Source: Ophiosphaerella korrae
Lineage: Eukaryota > Ascomycota > Dothideomycetes > Pleosporales > Phaeosphaeriaceae
NCBI GenBank assembly: GCA_028456385.1
Contig: JALNQF010000191.1
Span: 1-64,000, forward strand
Length of the DNA stretch: 64,000 nucleotides
Direction: 5' to 3'
Shown piece by piece: positions 35,271 through 46,674 of this stretch. The position numbers were made by a program, and so were the translations under genes. The notes below the pieces were generated by a model, which saw only the letters and a list, made by a program, of their open reading frames with translations, was not told where the DNA came from and searched no databases. The stretch's first letter is position 1. Each line of letters opens with the position of its first letter.

Positions 35271-36955
35271 AGGGGGCGGACTACGATGTAGGAAGGCAAT
35301 CAGAATTAATACTTTGCCTTTTCAAACTTGGTGTCTTCCTTAGTGCCTGGGGAGGAATTGATGGAGCGCTTTATCCGGCTGGGCATCCTTTTACCTTCCA
35401 AATATCTGGGCATGATATGTTACTAGGTTTATATAATATTGACGTGTATTCAAACTTTGTGGGTACGTTTTGCTATACTCGGGCAGTTTAGTATGTTGCT
35501 CCATGGGAAGCTACCACTAAATGAAACAGTAGTGTGGTGATAGCGTGTACTCGGTGGGTAGATGAAGACCCGAGTATTTATCGGCAGCTGCATTCTTTCG
35601 CTGTTTTTCGGTCTGTCCGTTGATTGTCGAGTGATGATCTCTTTTTCTCACTTGTATCTCCTCTTACGGTGTCTCGGAGCTCGGTTCTTCCTTACACTTA
35701 TACTCTCGCTTCTACCCCCTTTATACTTCTGTAGCGCCCCACCAAAGCAACCTTACGGAATTTGGGTAACTAAGATCTACACCACCTTTTGCCTGGCAGA
35801 GCCGTATATATGCCGGTATAGCCGAAGAATCACGCGGCCAAACGGAACGCTCTGAAATAATACTAGCCGGTATAGCGTTAGAGGCGGCTAGCGTGCTTAG
35901 ATATGCCACTGGATCAGCGATTTTTCGCTGCTGATTGAACCTACAAGTGATAATAATTCGATAGATTTTGTGTTCTAGGTGAGGACACGAAAATATGACG
36001 GAGGAGGGTATTCTCCATCACAAACAAAGAGAAGTTACAACACTTCAAAAATAGTTGATGAGGATGAAAGTAACTTCGCTGGTCTTTCTGGGACCCCGAG
36101 AAGTTCTCAGAGCAAAAAATGATATCAACAGTATGGGATCTAGGCCTGAAGGGCTGCGGGGTCGCCACGGTATGTCTCCGGCATGGCCACAAGCTGTGCC
36201 TGCACTTTAATTTCGGCGCCTTTTTGTTTGGAGCTTCCTTCTTGATACGCCTTTGTAGTTGAGCTTGTCGTTCACTTTCGGCTCTTACCTTGGCTGGGAT
36301 TGGTCTAGCTATGCACTACTAAAGTGATGTATCAACTAATATAGATTGGTAATAGTTCAATACACCAAGCCTGTGTCGGTGGTTTGAAATGACCGAGCTG
36401 CGACCACGTGATCTACTACAAACACGGTTAGTCATTGAGAACTACTCATGTTGTAAATAGGGGGTAGATAAACCTTAATTATTAGATAGAGATGGAAACC
36501 TTTGGAGCTTAGCGTTGATGTGTAGTGTCCGTCCAGGACTATCCGCAGGTCATGCTGCATTTTCTTACTGACGACACCGGGTTGCACACAAATCCGACTA
36601 TTGCGCTAGCTCCAGACACTATCGTGTGTGTTATAGGTAGAATGGGCTCACGATGGCGGTGAGCGACACAAGGCGAGAAAAGGACGTATGTTTGTCTTGT
36701 AAATGGCGTCATTGGACATCAGCCGAGGACTTGAACAAACGAGGACGACGGTGCCAGATGTGCCAACGCAGCACTTGCGGGGGAGGTCACGATGTTTTGC
36801 AAGCTAACCCCAGGCTCATTGTAGTGGGCCAGGGTGGTTCCGGCGAGGGAATACAAAGTAGTCGACATGTGCCACCGGGAATTAGGCAAGCTGATATGCA
36901 GGTGGGCACGCGGCCATGCGGGGGTGGTGGCTAGACGGTTCCGCCCGTGTAGGGC

Positions 36956-36984
36956 TAGATAGAGATAGAGATAGAGATAGAGAT
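36956..36984. repeat. (TAGAGA)n tandem repeat
   Basis: Nearly five tandem copies of a hexamer in intergenic DNA. Confidence 0.9.
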
Positions 36985-37583
36985 TTCATGGAGAGGAGTG
37001 GAATGGCGAGGCCAGAAGGGAACAGTATGCACATGGGCCGTAGGTAGAAGGATTAGGATGTAAATTCCTTGGGGAAAATGGTGGGAACCGGCGGTGGGCA
37101 CACGCGCGATGATGCTCATAGGGCCAAGCGAGCTGCGGGCGCAGGTGTCACTCCTGCGGCGTTGCAGTGATGTCATATTTGAGAAGCATCGTGGGATTCC
37201 TCGCCCTTGACATAATCCCCTCCTTCCCCCAGGGAAAAAGGATCTTAGGAGATCATCCCAGTTGCCGCCCTTTGCTGCTTGCTACCTAACACTTGCATCA
37301 TCCAGCCCAGCCCCCACTGTACTCACCCACCATCGACCCCCCTACTACCACCACCAACCCCGCACAAGACAGACTCAAGCAATCAATCGCACAGCCACGA
37401 CTGCGCACCCTCACAGCAAGGCCTTGGCCACCAACTACGTAGCATTCGCTACTCTCTGGACTCACCCTAAAAACTATCCCTATCCCACAGCCGTGCCCCC
37501 GCCGCTGTGCCCAACCAGGAGCCCGCATTTTGCCGAGCCTTACGTCACTCTCCCAGATATCAGGCTTCTGGCGTGATTGAAAC

Positions 37584-39306
37584 ATGTCAGTCCTTGCCCT
37601 CAAAGCCATCGACTACGGCGCCGAGCAGATCCCCGACAAGTTTTTCGAGAAGATCCCCGGCGGCTTCTTTACCTCTCAAGAAAAGAAAAAGATAGACAGA
37701 GGCCGCGCCGGCAGGAAAGAAAAAGAGCGACACCGTAGCGAACAGCGATCCAGCAGGCGCAATTCGCGCCGGGACCGTAGCCCTTACACAGACGACTCTG
37801 GCCATAGCGCTTACGACACCGACTACGACTACGAGCGCGATCGGAGAAGGCAAGGTCGCGGCCGTCGAGCAAAGAGCGCAGGAAGAGCACCAAGTGAAAG
37901 CGTAGGTCGAGGACGCGACCATCGCCGTAGCAGTGGCCTGGACGGTGAATACAGCGACCACAGAGATATGGCGCAGCCTGAGCAGGGAAGTCCCTACTTC
38001 CCTCCCCCACCCTCATCCGACTACAGGCCCTACAACCATCAGGTAAATATTTTTCCTCGTTCTAACACTGCTTTTCTTCCGATCGTGGCCGCCTCGTCGA
38101 CACCAATGAACGCGCCTCCTTTGGCGTGGCCACCAATGTCGATGAGCCGAACACCATTAAATCTCCCGGCTCCCATCTCATGCCAGCCTCCTATGTTTGA
38201 CTTTCTCCGTCGCGGCACTTCTGTCTCTGCTACTTTTTCTCCTTCTACCGCGCCGCCTCTTGCCGCCTTTTTCGCACGCCCACGTACTAACACCCCCAAG
38301 TCAGCAACAGGGCAGCCACGCAGCTCTGCTTCGGCAGCGCGGTATATGCCTGGTCCTGGGTATGCCCCTTCTTCCGTAAATTCGGGATTTGCCGCCCCTA
38401 CCGGAGCAAACATACCTTATGCGCCCTACAACCCCGCCGACTACGCTTCGAGTGCTGGTGGCTGCCAGGTACCCGGAAACTCTTACCCCTCCCCACCACC
38501 ATTCAGCCGACAGCGGTCCAACTCCCAGCCTGCCAGCCCACCTTACCCAACTTACATCCCCCCTAGCGCAGAGCAGGGCCTGACTGCCTACGGCAACCAA
38601 CCATCCAGCCACCGCAGCACCAAGTCTCGTCGAGAACATCGGCATAGAGCAAGGTCTGCAGATACCCAATCCTCCCGCAAACACTCTGATCATGACTCCG
38701 GTCGAGACTCTTCGCGCATGACTAAAATGCGTGAAAGGTTCGATGACGGGCTTCTGCGTGAGAGCGGGTTGGCGGCTGCGATGGGAGGTGCGTTGGCAGG
38801 AGGATTTGCAGGGAGACAGTTAGGTAAGAGTAAGCTGACCACACTGGCAGGTGCGGCAGCAGGTGCATTGGGCGGACAGGCGATGGCAAACAAGCGATCA
38901 AAGTGAGTGATAGCCGATTCTATAACAGATGGTTCTAGACGTCAATGCTGATCAATCCACCAGGAGTAGAGGCCCGCAGCGATCCCGTTCCCGGTCGAGG
39001 TCTCGTTCACGCTCCAGACATCGACATGATGATCGTGCACGCAGCCGTGACCAGGGCTATCAACGAAGCCCACCGCGGGGTCTCCGTGCTAGAAGCAAGA
39101 GTATTATTGATCATTTCCCCTCAAAGTCTCGAGGTGCGGAGGACCGTGAAACTCGGAGAGATAGACATGACCGACCTGACCGAGGATACGACCGTCCTGA
39201 TCATGGATATGATCGCGGTCGTGGGGATGATTATGACTCCTATAGTTCCGAATCTGATGGATCGCCCGTGAACACAAGACGGCATAGGAAGAGACGAGAC
39301 TACTAG
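37584..39306 (+). CDS. Arg/Ser-rich protein with glycine-zipper segment
   Basis: Exons 37584-38042, 38301-38902 and 38964-39306 (467 aa). The N-terminus MSVLALKAIDYGAEQIPDKF is ordered; then Arg/Ser-rich and Pro/Tyr-rich low-complexity regions. Near the end of exon 2 a glycine-zipper stretch (AAMGGALAGGFAGRQLG then LAGAAAGALGGQA) could insert in or pack against a membrane. Exon 3 gives an RS-dipeptide tail and a charged C-terminus. Function unknown. The first intron (38043-38300) is 258 nt, in phase 0, stop-free and divisible by three, with a TACTAAC branch site and CAAG acceptor, so retaining it gives a 553-residue form without frame change. It is also possible that this stretch is always exonic. 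Confidence 0.75.
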
Positions 39307-41350
39307 GTTGAAAGATTTGAATAGGAGTTTGGATGGTAGACACCGGTAGACAAGTGATGATTGTACGGCTAGTTTCCTATTGCTTCTATTTCCATACGTT
39401 GAGCTTTCTCCTTTGAGACTTTTTCGTAAGGACTTGGCACGATTTACGAATTACGAATTACGAGTTATGAATTTGGGGCCGAGGTACCGAATTACGGTGG
39501 ATGATGGCATGGACGATTGCATGGAGTTTGTACCTAGATCTCTCACCTGTGACAGGTGTAGGAAACTAACTTTGGTATCCCTTGTTCCCAGTCTCCCAGG
39601 CATTTCGCATGACGCGCTACAGCCTCTTTCGTGTCATCTCGTCAATGGTCTGCCTGTGCCGCAAGGTTGACCCGAGCCTCTTACAATCTTGACCGGAACC
39701 AGATACCTTGTTTTCACCACAACGCCATGGTAATAATCGCAAAGTGGATCAGTTTTCGGCATGCCTTCCTTAGCACCAACCGCTCGGCTAAACGCGATTT
39801 TCACCATCGGACCTTCTGAAACCAATCTCGCTGAGGGCGTGCCTCCGGAGTTGAGTCCGATACTGCTATCGTATGCACGTATCCGTATTGGTCGTTTAAG
39901 CACGTCGATTTTGGTATGCGACGCGCGACGCATGCATTTTGTAAAGCTTCATGCTTTGTAGATTGGGGATAATCTCGCGTAGTCGAAATAGCCTCGACAT
40001 AGACCGCCGAGTAGGCACGAGAATAGCTGCAGCAATGCAGACGTGAGCACTAAGCAGCCTGCCACGGTCTTGTTTTTGATCGGTTTGTCACCACTTCAGC
40101 GACTGGTGGCATCGATAAGCCGTGGAAGAGTCTTCGCTTGTTTGTCTAGTTGTCGATCTAGTCATCCACGTGCATACCCGTGGTGTAGATCTGGCGTGTT
40201 ATGGTACACATGGTCGCGGACCATTGTTTGAAAATGGAGTGAGATGGCGGCAGACAGAAGATACATGCCGATCAGCACAGAGCAGCAAGTTGTCGATGTA
40301 ATAGGTAAGTCGTCGGTTCGCAACCGCAGCTATCCCGGCGCGGTGCTGGCCAGTATCCCCGTCCCCCCCCCCCCCCCAGCCCAATATAGGTCGTCCAGGC
40401 GGGGATCGAATGCCTAGGAACGTTGGTAGACAGGAGTGCGAGATAGGGCGGACATTGGCCGAACAAAGGGCTATGTACAGTGTGACTCTTAGCTTCCTTT
40501 CACTGTCATCCCGAGGTGTTTCCGCTTAGCGACCTTTGCGCCTGACAAGCGAGCCAAACCGTCGACGCCACCACCACCACCAGCAACCCGTATGCCAAAC
40601 AATCAAGGGTCGGCCAAGTAGAAACAAAATGCGCCTCCGCCGTCGTACGACGTTGGATGGTGCTCAAAGGCAGCTATACTAGGCTGCCGGAGCCTGGACG
40701 TTCTATCGTTTCCAGAAACCTTCTAACAGTGGTTTGAGAAGAGTGCGCTAGGGCGCTTTGAACTGCAACAACCACTTCCAATCCTCGGAACGCCTCCGAG
40801 CACATGCCCTGTCTTTTGCTCTTTTTGCCTGGCGGCATCCCCGCTTGCGTCGCCCATTTAAGGCCGCCTACGTATGCCCGATAGGTACTCGATCAAACAC
40901 TCGTCTGGGATAATGTGGCGGATGGGGCCTAGCATGGTTCAGCCTGGTGCCCAGCCTTTGTTCGCTGTCCACAGTGGGTTCCAGGGCCATGGTAACCAGG
41001 TGCAAGGACTGGGTGGGTTTTTGTCTGTAAGCGTTAGGTAGGGCGAGTCAAGCTGAAAGTTTGAGGAGGCGCGATAGAAAGAGGAGAAATGATGATTGTG
41101 CATTGAGCATCATTTGCGGTAACTCATTTATATGCTGCCATGGCACGCTGTCGTTGTGGCTGTTGTTGTGCCTTTTCCTTAGCATGGCTTGTGCCCTTAA
41201 CGACCACCTTGCTGCTACTGTACGTCGATTACTATAAACGAATCGAATTGAATCGAATCGAGTCGATCCTACCACCCGCCTTTCATCCATCACACCCATT
41301 TTGGCCTCTACCTCATTCTGGCCATTTCCAATTTTCTCCCTGAACCAACA
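39307..41350. other. Gene-free stretch
   Basis: 2 kb with no supported gene. A C15 run occurs at 40363-40377. Promoter of the F-box-like gene must be at the right end. Confidence 0.5.
40363..40377. repeat. Poly-C run
   Basis: Fifteen consecutive C bases in intergenic DNA. Confidence 0.9.
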
Positions 41351-42268
41351 ATGCCCTACACACACTCGCCTTTTTTGGACATTCTCCCACCAGAGCTACG
41401 CCTCAATGTGTACGAACACCTCTTGGTCGCATCAACCCCAATCAAAGGCCCCATTGCCCGCCAATTCGCCTCGGAGCGTTACGACCTGCACACCTCCATC
41501 CTCCGAACAAACAAGCAAATCCACGCGGAAGCCCGCCACGCCTTTCTCAGCAAAAACACTTTTTGCATAAACTCGGTGCCCCCACTTACCGGCGAAGACG
41601 ACCAAGAAGGCAGCGGCGCTTTCGAGCCCCCCCTCCAGCTCAAAGACCTACCTTTGGTCCGCTACCTTGGAATAGACCTCCTCTACTATCCAGCGAAATT
41701 ACGCACCGCCAGCAGCCCTGCCCCCGGCGAACTCGCTACTAATGCCTGGGTATGGCAGCCCGAATGCCCCGGCGCGCAACGTTACGCCACTAGCGTATCG
41801 TTTCTGCTCAGTTGCGTAAAACACTCGCTTCTGTCCCTCACGCTCGGCGCCGACGTAAGACCGTATTTGTCCTGGCCCCTATCATCCTTTTCACCAACAT
41901 CAGTACTACCGACAGCAGCCCGCACAGACGACGCGGAAGACGTGGACCCTAAGAAGTTTCTGACGGGTTTCTTAATGGTGGATCAGAATCGGCGGTTTAA
42001 CGATTCGCTGGCTGCCCTGGGCGTCCGGACCGTTGCGCTGCGGTTTGATTTCCCTGAAGCGTATTTTGACTTTGAGGCTAGTCGTGAGTTGGTGTTGATG
42101 GATTCTCTAGTGCATCTGGCTGGTCAGGTGTTGATTGCGAGGAGAAAGATGCACATGCGGGCTGCGCTGGAGGAGGGTGATGATAGCGAGGGGTTTGCGC
42201 AGATTACGTTGCCGTGGCCGTGTTTAGGTGCCGGCGAGGAGGTGCGGAGGACTTATGGCATGGCGTGA
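41351..42268 (+). CDS. F-box-like protein of unknown function
   Basis: Single exon, 305 aa. The N-terminal FLDILPPELRLNVYEHLL followed by LRTNKQIHAEARHAFLSKNTF is the common ascomycete F-box-like start found in large lineage-specific families. The rest has no repeats such as LRR or WD40 to suggest a substrate. F-box proteins act as receptors of SCF ubiquitin ligases, but for these fungal families the link to SCF is mostly untested. The ATG at 41351 is preceded by CAACA, a good fungal start context. Confidence 0.8.
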   Translation: MPYTHSPFLDILPPELRLNVYEHLLVASTPIKGPIARQFASERYDLHTSILRTNKQIHAEARHAFLSKNTFCINSVPPLTGEDDQEGSGAFEPPLQLKDLPLVRYLGIDLLYYPAKLRTASSPAPGELATNAWVWQPECPGAQRYATSVSFLLSCVKHSLLSLTLGADVRPYLSWPLSSFSPTSVLPTAARTDDAEDVDPKKFLTGFLMVDQNRRFNDSLAALGVRTVALRFDFPEAYFDFEASRELVLMDSLVHLAGQVLIARRKMHMRAALEEGDDSEGFAQITLPWPCLGAGEEVRRTYGMA

Positions 42269-42878
42269 ATTGGAAGATAATGTTTTGAATACAGTGTAGA
42301 GCTGTTTTGGAAGTCACTTGGGTAACGGAGTTTGTGTGGGGTTTGTGTGGGGGTTTTGTATGTTATCAAGATACCCACGTGTACAGCTGGATTTCTTAGT
42401 ATAGAATCTTATCATTGTACATCATTCTAAGGTTCAGCGGACCAAAGGAGTGAGGGTTTTTCTTTTGAGTCTACACTGTATTCCTGCTTTCTCCGCATTC
42501 CCAACGCCGGTGACCAGTTGCCGTACATAAGCTTATCTGCCTCGTAAACGCTAATCTCATAAGCTCATGCAGGAGAGGTCCTGTCACATAACGGAACTTC
42601 CGAATGCAAAGGCTTGGAAGAAAGCCATACGTTCTGACGGACGGGTACAAGCGAGAACGAGGGATCAGCGTTCGCACAAAGTTATGCGCTAAACCTGTAA
42701 CAAAATGGTGTCGATACGCGAAAGTTAACTGCACACGTGTAAGTGCTTCCAAGCGTAGCTTGTTGCAGCCATATTACAAGTGTTGTCTAATAGGTGGGTG
42801 GCGTGTTTTGCCCGATGGCTCACGCCATATTTTGAAAGTAATCGTGTTTCTTGCTTTCTCATGCCGTAGTGTATGGTA
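42269..42878. other. Intergenic between convergent genes
   Basis: Expected to hold both 3' UTRs. A plus-strand frame at 42604-43137 is antisense to the methyltransferase and carries no motif. Confidence 0.5.
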
Positions 42879-45115
42879 TCACTGTTCTGTTTCACTTTCA
42901 TACCAGGTGGGCTCTTCCTCACCGTCGATATGCACTTTCTTCCAGACTAAAAGCTTTGTCTGGTTCGCTCTAGTTGCCTCAGTTCTAGAGCCCTCGCCGG
43001 CACCGTCCAACCAGGCCCTGAAGCTCTGTGCCTGCGCATTTTCTCTTAGCTGTGATAGAGAATCGATCGTGTCCGATCGACTCCAAAGTTGCAACGAGAT
43101 TCGGGGTTTTTTAGTTTTTTCTATAAGATGTAAGTAGCGGTACTTAGAACGGTCTCTCGTTATGTGGGTGCCTTTTGAGGCGAGGCAGTCATAGAGGTCG
43201 AGAACTTCGTCTTCTGCGTTAACCAAACCGTGCCTGAACGCCTCATGGGTGGCTCCTATCTGTATGAAATAAGCTTTGTTGGAAGTTGGAGACCATATAT
43301 TCCCAATTTGCTTGTTCGCTTGCGATGGTGACCCGGCAAAGTGAAAATTGGGTGGTAATCCTTGGAGGGCGGCAAAGTCTAGCGTTGAATATCTGCATTT
43401 CCCGGTCCAATGTACATTATCACCTCCGGATGTCGTAACACATTTTGCAAGGCTTGTATGGGGGTCGATGGCTTTCTGGGCGGCTTTCAGTATCTGACGC
43501 TGGCGGTACGGATCGTCGTCAGTGCATTTGGTCCCCAGCTCAGAGGCGTTCAGAGCATCCTCAATCGTGGTATGGCGTTTCAATCCACTACCCGTTGGAC
43601 CATGTGTTGCGGCGGGAAATGGAGGTAGAGGGAATCCAATTCCGATAGATGTTAGTTTGGAAATAATAAGAAGTGGATAAGGCACATACTTTGATCCGAG
43701 AATAATCAGACGTCTTCTATTTTGTGGAAGACCAAACGAAGCTTGGTTCTGCACTCTCCAACGAACATTATAGTTCTCTGACAAAATGCGATTAAGCAAT
43801 GCTCCAAAGTGCATCTTATGCTTTTTCTGTTTAATCAGCCCTGGAGCTTGTTCAAGGGAAAAGGTCGATGGCTTCAGAGAGTTTAGCCACGGGCCGATGG
43901 TGAATATAGTCATCATATTTGCCTCGTCATTTTTTCCGTCTGTGGTGCTGAGATAAGAGTTAGTGAACTTTGAGTTTACTTTGATGTGTAAGACGTAAAT
44001 ACTTACTGGCACTCACTCCAAAAGCAACAAGGGCAACTCATATGCAGATGATCGCAACCATGAGACCTGCACGTGACCTTATCTGGCAGGTCATGGGCGT
44101 CCCAAGGAAGATGCCTAGCTTCAGGGAAGTTATTGCGATATGCACTCATCGCAAGACGGTCGTTATCCAGGCCCCATAAAATATTAAAACCCGCCCGGCG
44201 CGCACCCTCAGACACACCACCAATACCGCAATAACCATCACCTAAAGTTAGAGCAGCCATCTTCTGGGATAAATACTGAGCCCGTTTGGGGGGTGGAGAC
44301 ACCTCTTGAACCGAAAGTGATCGCTTGTGGCGACCTCCATTGTTGGTTGGAGTTGAAGTCTTTGCTTGCTTTGGAACTGATACAGACTTGGTAAATTGAG
44401 CTACTTCTCGCTGATACATTCGTCTGGCTTCTCCGCCGTAAGAGGTTTTATTGCGTTGGAGCTCCAAAATGTGAACCCATCGACAAACCAGCGGGCCGTT
44501 CTCGAAAAGCCAGTCCTTGATCTCTTGTGGCGCTTCTAGCCGATTGGGGATGTAGAGCTCGGAATGGCGCAAGTTCATCTCTTTGTGGGCAAGGGTAGTG
44601 AACTGGCACTTGCGGATCTTGATAACCTCGTCTGGATGTATGTCTTGAAGACCTTGAACAAACGGTGGACGTTTGTCGTGTTCTTTGACCTCGAGGAAAA
44701 GGAAGACGTCATTGAACTTGCCGTCGAAGATAGGTTGGAGGTATGTGCAGCGGCGCAAACGATAGCCTCTCAATAAGACCTTGCCTATCTCCCATTCTTC
44801 GATAATAGATTGCACTAGAAGGAAATCGCCCGAGACGCGATGGTCCGTCAATCTTCCGAAGTCATCTTTGAGTTCCACGACACTGTTCTTGGAGATAGTT
44901 CCGCCTTTGATTTTGAGCTCTGGCAGCTCGATCAATTTGGGAACATCAGGCGTTGCCGGTGGAGAGGGGTTACAGATAATCAAGTCTGTTTCGTCGTTGT
45001 CGGAGCCTTCCTCGGAGTCATAAAGCTGAGGATCAATCTGATCTTGATAGGCAGTTGCCTCATCAACTTTCTCGTCGAGGATGAGTATAGCCTCAGCAAT
45101 GCTGCGACCAGACAT
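42879..45115 (-). CDS. RID/Masc1-type cytosine-5 DNA methyltransferase
   Basis: Exons 45115-44007, 43947-43690 and 43641-42879 (709 aa), or 725 aa if the stretch 43642-43689 stays in. N-terminal region with a BAH-like domain (about 78-200, WEIGKVLLRGYRLRRCTYL and HPDEVIKIRKCQF). Methyltransferase motif I is DGYCGIGGVSEGARRAG; motif IV is SCPCCFWS with the catalytic Cys363 after Pro362; motif VI is FSLEQAPGL, with EQ as in RID rather than ENV; motif VIII QASFGLPQNRRRLIILG; motif IX FAALQGLPPNF; motif X ANKQIGN. RID is needed for repeat-induced point mutation in Neurospora and Masc1 for premeiotic methylation in Ascobolus. Odd points are PCC instead of the usual PCQ and an intron that fits best with a GG acceptor. 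Nuclear, sexual-phase expression expected from the family. Confidence 0.88.
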
Positions 45116-45713
45116 GTTGTAAAGTGGCTGGCGTTGGTTGCAGTTTGAGTCAGGGCATGCGTCGTCGTCGTCGTTGTTGTGGTTGTGGTTGTGGTGTTGA
45201 TTTTGCTTGGCGCGAGGCAGGTTTGGTGGACAACAAAACGAGAGGTGAAGGACTAGTGGCAGCGCCTACTTATAGGCTGAAGGTGCCCGCCGCAGCTGTC
45301 CTAGCGGTGAACGTGAGATAGCAACAAAATAACTGACAAGTGAAGACGTACCATAATGAGCATGAAGGCGTATATTAAACTGGAGACTAGTGGAATAGAG
45401 AAGAGGCGTGGGAAGCTGTAGTGATGAGGATAATAAACGGCGTTTGGCGGTGAGGGCGGAACCTGAGGTTGTATAGAGCACATGAGAACAAGTTAGCTCA
45501 AGTGAGATTGAGGCAGGGTAAGAGAAACCCCCAATATGAGATAGGCAGACGAGAAACGATGTTAGCTAAGAAGCCGTAATAAAGGGAGGCGAGAGTGATG
45601 GTTAGGAATGGTGTTTGAGGAGCAATGAGCCCCAAATGTAATGTATCACACACTACCTATCTATACAGAGCGTTGGCAGCCAGTTGCCAAAGCGAGGTGA
45701 TATTCAAGCTGGT
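45116..45713. other. Intergenic
   Basis: Promoter side of the methyltransferase and 3' side of MIC19. Includes a GTTGTGG-rich repeat near 45165-45200. No gene seen. Confidence 0.5.
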
Positions 45714-46389
45714 TTATTGAATCGTCTTCTCGACAAAAGATCTCTCTAAACGGCCTACCTCCTTCTTGAAGGTTTCAATTTCCTTCCAGCAGTCAAGGGG
45801 CCGTCGGTCATTTGTCCTTAAGCACGTGACAACGGCTTCCTTGGCCGCCTCAACATTAGGATCCAATTTTTCCAGCTTCTTCCTGTCAGCCAAGTTCGCC
45901 CTCAGCCGCTCGATCTCTTTCGTTACGGTGTCCCTGCTCATTTCCTTTTGGCGCTGCTTCTCTGCGAGAGTTTCCTTGGAGGAGGTGGCATCCGAAATCT
46001 TGTCGACCAGAGAGGGTTCACTGGACGGCTCGGGCTCGGCGGAGAGTGTTTCGCTGTATTTTGAAAAGTTCTGAGCTTCTTCTGCGCGCAGTTTCTCCAG
46101 CTCGGCGGTTAGGCGCTCCTGGTATTGGCATTCTTGCTGTTTTGATCGCGTAGAGTCGGTCTGCAATCTGATCAGCGCTGAAGCTGGGCCGGTCGCACCT
46201 GGAGTGTGTGTGACGTACGAAAGTGTTCTTCTGTATGGAGCCGACGAGTTCGTTGGAGAACTTGATGGGGTGTTCTCTGCGCGCAAACTTGTCAGCGCCC
46301 CTCATGCCATTGGCTGAGACGGGGGATATGTACGGCGAGAAGACATGCTGCCTGACCTCGGAGGAGGGTTTGGACTGGTCTGCGCCCAT
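45714..46389 (-). CDS. MIC19: MICOS complex subunit Mic19
   Basis: Three exons, 46389-46334, 46276-46219 and 46160-45714 (186 aa); introns 57 and 58 nt, phases agree. N-terminal MGADQSK is a myristoylation-type start, as in CHCHD3/Mic19. The middle is a Glu/Lys-rich coiled coil, and the end carries the CHCH-type half motif CLRTNDRRPLDC (Cys-x10-Cys) followed by WKEIETFKKEV and a final ERSFVEKTI helix, the signature of fungal Mic19. It works at the inner face of the mitochondrial inner membrane, holding crista junctions with Mic60. Shares a 285-bp divergent promoter with the acetyltransferase gene. Confidence 0.92.
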
Positions 46390-46674
46390 GGTGGTCGTCT
46401 GCTGTGCTGTGCCGGGCTGCAATGATGCTGGCAATGGGAGAAGTCGGAATTGACGCGAGGCTTGGCCGACGAAATCGCGCCACGGCCGGGTTGGGCTTAG
46501 ATGGCCAGACGCGTTCCAGCAAGTGGCTTGTGAGCGTTGATTCGCGGAATGCAATTCGACCACGGCCATATCAACTTCACTCGCACCCGCACTTGTATAT
46601 ATCGACCAGAGAAGAGAAGCCTTTCCGCCAATCCTGTTGGGCTCAAACCAAGGACGGGCGCTGCTGCTATAACC
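46390..46674. promoter_or_regulatory. Divergent promoter region of MIC19 and GNAT gene
   Basis: 285 bp between two divergent start codons; must contain both start sites. No TATA box stands out. Confidence 0.5.

Larger units (their letters stand above)
35009..37583. other. Gene-free stretch
   Basis: 2.6 kb with no supported gene. Contains a G10 run (35261-35270) and a TAGAGA tandem repeat (36956-36984). Sequence near 35760-35900 holds two copies of a GCCGGTATAG element, perhaps a small decayed repeat. Confidence 0.45.

Noticed and set aside
40300..40420. Possible tRNA B-box-like sequence next to the poly-C run
   Set aside because: The TCGA core does not complete a B box and no A box or acceptor stem could be drawn.
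42604..43137. 177-codon plus-strand open frame
   Set aside because: Mostly antisense to the methyltransferase C-terminus; composition looks like a shadow frame.
46537..46674. Longer N-terminus of the acetyltransferase
   Set aside because: The frame opens with TTG and crosses the shared promoter; the ATG at 46675 has a good context and fits.
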